Made by a program: the position numbers and the translations under genes
Source: Tigriopus japonicus
Taxonomy: Eukaryota; Arthropoda; Copepoda; Harpacticoida; Harpacticidae
DNA: 64,000 nucleotides
Direction of reading: 5' to 3'
Assembly (NCBI GenBank): GCA_010645155.1
Contig: CM021317.1
Coordinates: 5,779,123 to 5,843,122 of the forward strand
Shown: piece after piece, positions 33,647-64,000 of the stretch
Layout: every line of letters begins with the position of its first letter
Numbering within the stretch: the first letter of the stretch is position 1
The notes under the pieces: model-generated
Told to the model about the DNA's origin: nothing
Databases searched by the model: none
Seen by the model: the letters and a program-made list of their open reading frames with translations, nothing else

Positions 33647-36240
33647 CTATCTTCTTATACCTTTTATGAGTAGTTCATAAATGTTTGGTGTTTTTTTGCA
33701 TTTGATTGTGCAACGCTGAATTCAAACTTGAAGTTTATTATTCTGGAGATCAACCAATATTGCTTCAGTTTGTTTCACGAATGAAAAAAAGCATTGAATT
33801 AAAAGCTTCATTCCCTCCCTTTTTGAGTGTGTTTGAAAATGACCTCTGAGCATAGACCACTGAATTCCACAGAGGTCCCAGAAGGGAAATACTGAAGCAC
33901 GCCGGTTGCGAAATTTCGTTTTGGGCAGCAAGGGTCGTTTATCATCAGCGACTAGTTGAAATTTTACCAAACAAACGTATTTGTAGTAGTGATGGAACGA
34001 GACGGTATTTCCAATACATGAGACCAACTGATGCCTGTCTCAATTAATACCTCTCAGAAGCTGGCATCAAGTCGGTATCTTACAAATTAAGAAATTACGG
34101 AAGTCTTACAAATGAAATGACAGCTACAAAAGGTGCTCACCACTGATTGAACCTATTCGTATTGAACAATTTTGTTAAAACATGTAATCGAAATCTAACT
34201 CTCTTTTGAGGTATTTCCAATATGCATGGAGACCATGACCTTTATTGACGCCGTATCAAATAGTTTAATAACTTAAATTGTCACTTTCAATATGGTTCCT
34301 TTTGCATTCAAATCTTAGCTGTTAGTCACACTTCTTAGCCAGGTTGACTAGAATGTCATAATATTGTCGTGGTTTGCCACCTGATTTCAATGTTGATGGG
34401 CTTTAGGAAATGAAAATTATGAATAATAATTGTGCACTAATGAGATAAATGAAAATCTTGTGTTACGACGTATTTTTTGTATCTCAGTTTCAACGGGTTA
34501 AAACGGCAATTTGGAGGATGTAACATAAGTTTTAGTGTTAATGACTAAGATGTCACATCACATTTTCAGTGGTCTTTCAGGTATTTTTCTTCAAAACTCT
34601 GAAGCCAACATGCTATGCCAAGTTGTGGAATAGACATGTTCCTTACTTTGAAATTTACATTGTTACAGTTTCAAACGGAAAAATAAAATCTAGATATATC
34701 ATGCCTTCGAATTCAAACCAATCAAACATCACAGAAAAAAACAAGACCCAATTTGAGCAAATATGGCAACACTTTGCATTTCTCTCTTGGTCTCAAGTTG
34801 GAATCAAGACCGGCGAGGCTTTAATTGTATTGATCTGGTCTCATACTGTCTGAGCATTGCTGGTATCAGCCCCATCAATAATTCGTAGAAGGCAAATTTT
34901 TGAAAAGCATTAGTTTTTTGGCCATGTGGCCTCCAGTCTACACTTTGCTTCTCCCGAATTATACTGAGGTGCTCAATGAAGATGATAATTTGATTCACAG
35001 GCAATCACACAATTATAGGATTTGGCATTTAAAAATACATCTTGCGCACTTCCATCTTCCACTTGTTTGAGCAAGTATTTCGCGATATTCTTCGGAAATA
35101 TTTGCCTTTTCAGGCAACTTCTGGCCAGTTTCAGCAACAAGCAAGGCAGACAAATTGACGATAATGGCCTCTCTATAGACCTCTATGCTGAATTCACGCA
35201 AGGGTAGCGAAAAGGGGAGCTAATCCTTTTCTCTTTTTCTCTCCAATCTCCTCCTCGGTTCTTAAGGGTGAGTGATAGTAGGTCTAAAAACTAGTAGTTG
35301 AAACTTACAATAACATTGTAATGAGCCAAATTTATGATATTTTAAAATATTAACATCAAATCTCAGTACAATCTTCTATATTTTCCACCTAATGGTCGGT
35401 TATTTCAAGGCCCTAGGGTGGGATGAGACCCATTCAAACTTACTTACACGTCTTAACTATTTTTCGGCTTTTACATCGACTGTTTTGCGCATTCGTACCA
35501 CCATATATCGTGAATCGGGCCAAATCGTGACACTCTATAGTCAAGATAGTTTTTCTTGAAAAGAGTCTCACTATACCAGTATATTGGTATTGGTACAAGT
35601 ATAACAGTATGAGAAAGTGTTTAAAAGACAGCTTATGAACTGTGGCTAAACTTAAGCATTGGTATTTTGACTATACTTTGGTATATTCGAGCTATTTGGA
35701 TTAGCTCTGTTAATATCCGTACCAAAATTGATAAGACTGATGCAAATATGCATGCTCTCAGGGGCTGGAAGACTCTCAATCTGACTTGATCTTGTTATAC
35801 TCTAGATTTTTTATGTTCGATAACATGCGACTCAAAATATATGACCTACCACATCACCATGACTAGTGACGTTATCCTCCCAGGATCATTATACTATGGA
35901 TTCTAAAAAGGAAATGGAAATGCTCTGTATGCTTCAGACAACATCCAAATGAGTCAGTCACAGCCTGTTCCTATGGGAATTGCCCTCCAGACTGTTTCAA
36001 GATGTTTCAAGGCCATCTGACAACCTTCTGTTTTGTCTTGAGTGGACCCCACTGAAGGGCAATCTGGGGGACATTATAGTAACAATTTGCAAAGTAACAT
36101 AAAACATGTGCAACACATTATAGTCTTCGTTTTGTATGATACACTGTCTTTTGTTGCATATAAATGCTTGTTATGAAACAGTTCGGAGTACAAGATAGAT
36201 GACTTGGCATTGAGAATAGGGACTCATTTGATTCTCCTTT
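33647..36240. other. Intergenic AT-rich sequence upstream of ABCC copy 1
   Basis: No gene recognised. A TAGTGATGG-type hAT end lies near 33988, but I found no matching partner end. Confidence 0.35.
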
Positions 36241-36289
36241 GGACAAAGCAACTTTTACAAAGTTTATCTATCGTCAATTCTGACCGGAA

Positions 36290-36725
36290 TTCGAGTGGCT
36301 GAGAGAAACTTATGCGTCAACACAAAAGCAATTCCTTTATAGGATGCCTGATGAGAATTCCAATTGACAGTTTCTAACCGAAGATACCTTCCTCGCTTTG
36401 ATAATTGGTATCGTGATATTCTATATAGCATAATTCTTGGGTAGGATCGTGACGATTTTCCCTCTGGCGTTTGAATTTGAACGACGGCAACGTTCTCCTC
36501 TGTCCCTGTTGTGTATGGCCGTACATAATTTACTTTCCCGACTTGTCGAGGAGAGCTTTCTTTTCCAAAGCTCTTCAGTACGAACTTGGAGTAGCTCTCG
36601 AATGCATGCATGCATGGAGGGAGGAAAGGATATTGCATAACATATCAACAAGATCCGCGACCATTGATTGCACACATCGGCATTTCCAACCGAAACAAAT
36701 ATTCTTGTGAAATTGAAAGCGAACT
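36290..36725 (+). promoter_or_regulatory. Upstream region of ABCC copy 1, conserved with copy 2
   Basis: Shares ordered blocks with 53885-54217 in front of copy 2. These include TTATGCG(T/C)C(A/G)ACACAAA, GATGAGAATT(C/T)CAA, CTTCCTCGCTT, TGT(G/A)TGGCC, ACATAAT(T/C)TACTTTCC and GGAGAGC(T/A)TTC. The blocks keep their spacing and end just before the start codon. The region likely holds the promoter and 5' untranslated region. A (GCAT)n palindrome lies at about 36603-36615 in this copy only. Confidence 0.5.
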
Positions 36726-48618
<11,893 letters not shown>

Positions 48619-49370
48619 GAGTAATGATATTTTTTGATAATCCAATTACTTCGCTTTAGGGAATTTGTTTGAATTGAGCAATACTAGGCCATTTTACAAC
48701 GTGTTTTGTGTATTTTTTCATCGCATTCGCTTGTGGTGGCAAGGCATCCTGGTGAGTCATTAGTGCTGATGACTGAAGACGAGACTTGTAGGACAATACT
48801 TCTCTGAAGTTATTGAGGCTTATTATTAATTAGGGCCCGGAAAAAATTCGTTTTTGTTGTGGATCAGAAAGCCTAGACGTCTCAAGAAGTAAGGTCAACT
48901 GACAATTTCGACCGTTAAGGATCAGCTGATCTTCAAACGTGAAACTTCTAAGACTCCTGCACCACGACAAAAAAATATATTTATTGACCGCCTTCTCCTC
49001 TTGTGAGACTTTCTCCAAGCCCAAGAAGGTCAAGTCCAAAATATTATTGTCCCACAACTTATTTTACTTCCCTTCAAATCACCTTCTTGCCCTACGACTT
49101 AATTATCTCGCCACAAGTACATCTCAATTGTGCAATACTGCAATACTGAAGCCCCCGTCTCATTGATGGGGAATGACCCCCGGTGTAGAAGTCGTTGTAG
49201 GCTTTAATACCAAAGCACTGAGTAGCCAACACACGAACTGATGATTCCCTATGATGATTCCCTTGAGTCCTTCCCTTGAGTTGGCGCCCTCGGGTCGCCA
49301 ATAAAATAAAACTCCCTCCGCCGGATTTTGGCCATAACTCCCTACCTTTGCAGGTGCATGAATAATAAAA
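48619..49370. other. 3' flank of ABCC copy 1
   Basis: The first about 200 bases (to 48822) are repeated almost exactly at the right edge of the window after copy 2. No gene recognised in the rest. Confidence 0.5.
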
Positions 49371-49744
49371 ACAGGATGTCCCGAAAATTTAAGTTACACT
49401 AGAAAGGTATTCTAATGCTATTAGGGTGTACACTATTGAACAATTTTATTTTCCAACGTAACCACCCTTGAGCTCAAGTTGATTGTATAAGTTGTATTTA
49501 ATTTGTAATTGTATAAGTTGAATACAAGTTGATATTCTTTGGGGTATTCCTGTTACAAAGTTCTCCAAAGTGTTGGGTTCAAGCTCTGACCGGGCTCTTA
49601 ATCTTTTTCTTCAACAAAAACAGTATTGGGAACACTTTGAGAGTCTTGTCTATGGTTCTAATGGACATTTCAGCCTCAAGCATGTCCAATCCACGTCTCT
49701 GAAGCTCCCATCATCCAAGTGTCCAGACTAGAGACGCTCTAGAG

Positions 49745-49993
49745 CATGGGTCGCCAACCACTTTTGGGTCAAGGCCCACGAACTTTGATTCGTGTCGTCA
49801 GGGGCCCACCAAACAGGCATTTGTTGTTTCAGCGGCCCACAAATTAGCGATCAAAGAGCTTTGGGCCCACAAATACAGTACTGTGGATGGCGCTTGGGCC
49901 CACTATTTTGGACTTTCTCCATAGCTCCTGGGCCCACCAACGATCACCCTTGGGCCCACATTTGGGCCGCGGCCCACCGGTTGCCGACCCCTG
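49745..49993. mobile_element. hAT-type GGGCCCA MITE, complete copy
   Basis: 249 bp. Ends CATGGGTCGCCAACCAC and the complement of CAGGGGTCGGCAACCGG. Flanked by CTCTAGAG on the left and CTCTAGAC on the right, an 8-bp target duplication typical of hAT elements. Confidence 0.82.
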
Positions 49994-50191
49994 CTCTAGA
50001 CATTGTAATTTCCAAAAATATTGATGGCTTTTCAAAAACGCCCTAGTGATGTTTGCTTTCGTGTTAGAGTTTGTTAAGCAGATTGTTCAAAACCGGTTGA
50101 GTTGGCGCAACGTTACTTCGGTAAACGAAACAGTTAACCACAGAGTTGACAGAGAGGATGCACTGTAGCAGACAGGCCTAACATGTTGTTG

Positions 50192-51274
50192 GACAATGGG
50201 GTATTCGTGAAGGAGACAGCTGTTGAAGTTGTCTAAAATCAATTGTAGACGGCGCCACATTTGACTAGGCGAGAATAAAATTTTGCTACGGAAGTACTGC
50301 TACCTTGAAAGTCCTTTTTAGACACTATTTTTTTTTCAAGGATTCATTGATCTAAAATAATGGAAAATAACTTTACTTCACGATTTTGTCACATTTTTAT
50401 CCATATACCTGGACATTTCTTTCGAAAACCGAGTTTCAAGTGTACATATAATGTTGCGTGAGTTTGAAAATTATGTCTTAAATCAAGCTAGTCAGAAACG
50501 ACGCATGCACGGATTTTTTCCTGTCTGGTCAGGACCAAATTCGTCCTTGGGACTCTGATAAGGTTTTAAACCCCAAAATCGACCAATAAATGATTGGAAT
50601 TGTTATAGGGCTGGCTGGGAAGGGTGGTTTGATCAGATCCATGTTAGTTTCATTGACCCCAAGCACGACGACTTCGAAGCTCATCATTCAATTTCTCAGG
50701 CAACAATTATCGGCAGTGAGACTTTTCCGGCTGGGCTCTTACAAGTTGTGGAAAAAGTACAATCTGAAGTAAGAAGCTTTGATTCTAGTCTATTTTAGTT
50801 CCCTACTAGTTCGCAGTAATATTCTTCATTCACGCAACTCCAACGTAAATAAGTTTTGCATATTTTGTAAAAGCTAGGTGTCATGTCAGTTACCTGCAAA
50901 TTTGCCCATTTATTGACCGCAAACAACGATGCGACAATAAATATTCATCAAATTGAAGTTGCCGAGCCGGAAGTGTCGCACTAAGGATATTTCCAAACTC
51001 ACGCAACATTATATGTACACTTGAAACTCGCTTTTTAAAAGAAATGTCCCCGTGTATGGGTTAAAATGTGACAAAATCATGAGGTAAACTTATTTTCTTT
51101 TATTTTTAGATCAATAAATCCTTGAAAAACTGATGAAATAGTGTCTAAAAAGGACTTTCAATGTAGCAGTACTTCCGTAGCAAATTTTTTTTTTCGCCTA
51201 GTCAAATGTGGCGCTGTCTACAATTGATTTTAGGCAACTTCAGCAGCTGTCTCCTTCACGAATACCCCATTGTC
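50192..51274. repeat. 1.1-kb foldback with about 280-bp arms
   Basis: Arms 50192-50466 and 50994-51274 are highly similar inverted copies (outer GACAATGGGGTATTCGTGAA, inner ATAATGTTGCGTGAGTTTG). The 527-bp spacer holds an open frame (50590-50772, about 60 codons, IGLAGKGGLIRSMLVSL...) with no recognised domain. No clear target duplication. It could be a foldback transposon or a local inverted duplication. Confidence 0.7.
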
Positions 51275-51924
51275 AGGCCCCAGCTGACCTTTGGCTGTGA
51301 TGTTTTCCAAGTGGTTGTGCCCAAACTTGATCCCAATTTTGATTGTAAATGTGTTCCAATATCATCATTTTTGGTTCCATCATAAAAATAAACGCTTCCC
51401 AAACTCCAAAAACAGACTTGCAAAGCAAGAAAATCACACACCCAGCTAGGGTATTGTAATATGTAAGCTTAGTTTCCCTTTCTCCAATTTATGTTGCCTT
51501 AACATGGACTAAAATGTCTTTAGAATGCGTAGGTCTGTCAAAACTGGTGCTCCATATTACAGTCCAGAAGGGCACATTTTATTTGACTTAATTATAAGGA
51601 ACACGCTATCGGTGTCACTGTCGACACCACGACATTGATGGGCAACTTCAACACAGGTGTCGGTGTCGGGGGCGAGGGCAAAACTGCCGCTGTCACCTAT
51701 CCCTAGGTTGAAGTCAGGGTCACTTGTTGTTTGTTTGGGCACAACTTAAGTAATAGTCTTCGGAAATATTAAGTATTCACATGCAACCTTTGCTTTTCAA
51801 CAGCTGTAACTCATCCAACAAAAATTTCCGTATATCCGCCCTGTGGTGTTAACTTGTTCTCTTCAAAATGTGAGACTATGTCTTATCCAAAATAGGTGTA
51901 AGTAAAACTTTCGGGACATACTGT

Positions 51925-53884
51925 ACGTTTCCGGACCCTACGTCATTGCCACCAGGGCTACCAGATAGCTGTCAATTACATTTTACAATGTAATTGGTAA
52001 AATCTTCCATATTTGTCTAAAATTACAAAAAAATGGGAATATTTTTCAAGAAATGTGGAACATTGCTTGTTCTGCAGAAAATTTTCTGAAAATAGGTTAA
52101 TTCATCAGTCAAAATTTCAAAATCAAAGTTAGGAAACAAGCTGACATTACATATTACAGTTGAAATTATTAGTTTATCTTCGGGGCTACCATATACTTTC
52201 AAATTATATTTTACTATGTAATAGCAAATTTACAAAAGTGGGAAAATAAAAATAAAAACTTGGAAAAGAGCTTTTCTCTTCAGAATGATCTAGAAAATGA
52301 TGCCACAATTAAAGTAAGAAAAGATGCAGCAAGGGTTTATTGCAGTTGTAACAATGTGTGTTAAGTTTTTCAGCCATTCCAAACTATGAAGAAAAACTAA
52401 CAGATGAGAAAAATATTTTCAAAAAATTGTATTTTGGACAGGGGCGCTATGCAAAGGAAACTTGCTTCTTGTTATTGCAAAATATTGTAGAGTGTAAGGG
52501 GAAATGGTAAACCAAAAAAAGCAAGCAAACCTAAGTGTGAGAGATTGAAAACATGATTTTTTCCCCTTAGTACTTCAAAATAAAACCTGCCGTGCAACCT
52601 CACCATTTGTTGGCTGTTGCAGGGTTAACATATTAATTTTGCTTATGGTGCTCTTTCTTGTTTTTAGATGAACAGCTCACCTTGAGAACAAGCACTGTGT
52701 TGCAAGTTAAAGTGAGCTTCAAGCACAGGTATAAATAGATACAAAACACTCGTTTTGTTGTCCACAAGTTCTGAGGAATATTGATGTTTTGTTCAGGGTT
52801 GGTTCAGGAGAAACCCGGTCCTGCCTTCTGTCTAAAATTGTGCTTCTGAATATGATGCCCTCTACTCTTAGCAGGAAAAAGACAAGAGGTGATCCAATAG
52901 AGCCATTTAAGGCAGGAATTGAAAAAAGCATATGATTTTAAGTATCAACCAATCAACAAATTTTCTTCAGCACCCAGAGAAAATTCGCTAGGATTTGGAA
53001 TGTACTTCCAGAGTGTGTCAGACAAGAAAAACCGTGAAGCACGCCAAAGATTTGATCAAACTTAACATTTTGACGATAGAAGTTCAGTGCAAAATTCTAA
53101 GGACACTCAGTCAAAATACCAAACACTTTACCTTGATGCATCAAATCTGCTTATCAAATATCTTAATCAAATTCTCATACTTCAAGAAGATGACTTAGCC
53201 CTTTACGGGTAGAAAAATAAAGTAAATCGAACCCTTTCTTCAAGGACTGGATAGAACAAAGCCTGAAAGTGTTTCCAATTTGTCTAGGACCAAAAACAAG
53301 TTTGATCGCAGTGGCAAGTCTGGATGAAAGAGAGATCGTTGACTGTACAGAACTTTTTTAATTGAAAGCACTGCCCACGTTGACCCCTGAATTATCCTTC
53401 AAAATGATAGGCAGAGTTGCAAGGTTGGTAGAGTCAAGAACATGGTAGAGTATATCGTCTCTGTTTTTACTCTGTGGCTTCAAATGACAATTAGGGACAT
53501 CTAGTGGTAAAACTGACAAAGGGCTTTAATCTTCTTTTTGGACTTTGTTCATGAACACTTAGCTCGACTTAGTGATTCGTAAACAACACGGCTTCGCAGT
53601 CATATTCAAATTGAAATTAGACCAGAAAGCAGAAATTAGAAGCAAATATTTGGGAACAAGTGGAAAGAACTAGTCATGAAAGTCTCTAGTCATGAAATGA
53701 GCTTTGCGCTTGTTTTGTCTCCATCTATGTAGTGGCAGGTTTTTAAGATTACATAAATAATGTCCTGTAATAAAAGTGTGGGGTTCGATCAAACCTGGCA
53801 TTGAAGCTTTGCGTCCATTTTACGACATTTTGTAGAATAAAAAAAAAAGAGTTAACACTTTACACTTGGTGAAATATTTGAGTG
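51925..53884. other. Intergenic sequence with a short dispersed repeat
   Basis: No gene recognised. Two related segments of about 45 bp (GGGCTACCAGATA... at 51955 and GGGCTACCATATA... at 52182) lie about 230 bp apart in the same orientation, both with TTACAATGTAAT-like words. Confidence 0.35.
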
Positions 53885-54217
53885 TCTGAGGGATATTTAT
53901 GCGCCGACACAAAGTCAAATCCGTTTGAAGCGGCATGATGAGAATTTCAAGAAGACATCTTCCTCGCTTGGACGCTAAAAAGTAGCTTTTTATGCTTTGT
54001 AGCTTAAATCGAAGAGTCGTGGCCACTTCGCTCTCGTTTGAATATTTTCCTCCGTCCTTGTTGATGTGTGGCCACACATAATCTACTTTCCTTGGCGAGG
54101 AGAGCATTCTTTTCAATTTCCTATTAGTTCAAATTCGTGACAGCTCTCGAAGGCACGTATGGAGGAAGATAATTTGAATGAAATCAGACAAAAATCCTTG
54201 TGATTCTAAAGTGAACT
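53885..54217 (+). promoter_or_regulatory. Upstream region of ABCC copy 2, conserved with copy 1
   Basis: Carries the block series described for 36290-36725, in the same order, ending just before the ATG at 54218. Its survival in otherwise diverged flanks suggests promoter or 5' untranslated function kept after duplication. Confidence 0.5.

Positions 54218-64000
<9,783 letters not shown>

Larger units (their letters stand above)
49371..51924. mobile_element. Candidate mariner-type element carrying nested insertions
   Basis: 29-bp ends at 49371-49399 and 51896-51924 match as inverted repeats at 25 of 29 positions (ACAGGATGTCCCGAAAATTT against the complement of ACAGTATGTCCCGAAAGTTT). They enclose the hAT MITE 49745-49993 and the large foldback 50192-51274. 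No transposase can be read with confidence inside, so the pairing of these ends as one element is an inference. Confidence 0.5.

Noticed and set aside
33988..34230. hAT MITE starting TAGTGATGGAACGAG
   Set aside because: No matching inverted end or target duplication was found.
36264..36638. 124-codon minus-strand frame upstream of ABCC copy 1, with a related frame at 53820-54116
   Set aside because: The two frames lie in the conserved upstream blocks but their protein sequences do not align well. Nucleotide conservation is better explained by promoter or 5' untranslated function.

Overview
The window is metazoan nuclear DNA. Its genes are split by GT-AG introns, it has AATAAA polyadenylation signals, and it is AT-rich with many small DNA transposons. 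The domain content and compact introns suggest an arthropod, perhaps a crustacean, but the species cannot be read from the sequence.

Layout. At 282-667 lies the last exon of a C2H2 zinc-finger gene whose upstream exons are outside the window. From 5032 to 26632 sit three genes of the SAMD7/SAMD11 family of transcriptional corepressors. The first is a SAMD11-like gene (+) with an N-terminal SAND-type domain and a C-terminal SAM domain. It has a large first intron, and at least one exon was not found. The second is a SAM gene on the minus strand (19641-18310), and the third a SAM gene on the plus strand (25556-26632). All three SAM domains are cut by a phase-0 intron at the same place. The two shorter proteins also share a PLDLS CtBP-binding motif. 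From 26.6 to 36.7 kb there is a gene-poor stretch with a tRNA-derived SINE inside a broken inverted-repeat element, a 21-bp minisatellite, a terminator-like hairpin, a possible terminal exon (minus) and a dead maT/mariner transposon with intact ends. From 36726 to the right edge are two head-to-tail copies of an ABCC4 (MRP4)-like transporter, each reconstructed as 18 coding exons (1386 and 1385 aa).

How the parts relate. The SAM proteins are expected to polymerise or co-assemble and recruit CtBP or Polycomb-type silencers in the nucleus. The ABCC pair are full transporters (TMD1-NBD1-TMD2-NBD2) expected in the plasma membrane. The ABCC copies differ in most introns but share an almost identical block of about 1.9 kb at the 3' end, which implies recent gene conversion or duplication. 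Their upstream regions are also recognisably related.

Most striking observation. Copy 2 of the transporter carries a 440-bp MITE inside coding exon 10. The 7-bp target duplication creates AG|GC and CAG|G boundaries. Splicing as a GC-AG intron would remove the MITE plus one target copy and restore an exon of exactly 318 nt, the length in copy 1. This looks like a new intron made by a transposon (introner-like). A second unusual signal is a foldback MITE family whose arms carry the let-7 seed and, on the other arm, a let-7 target match.
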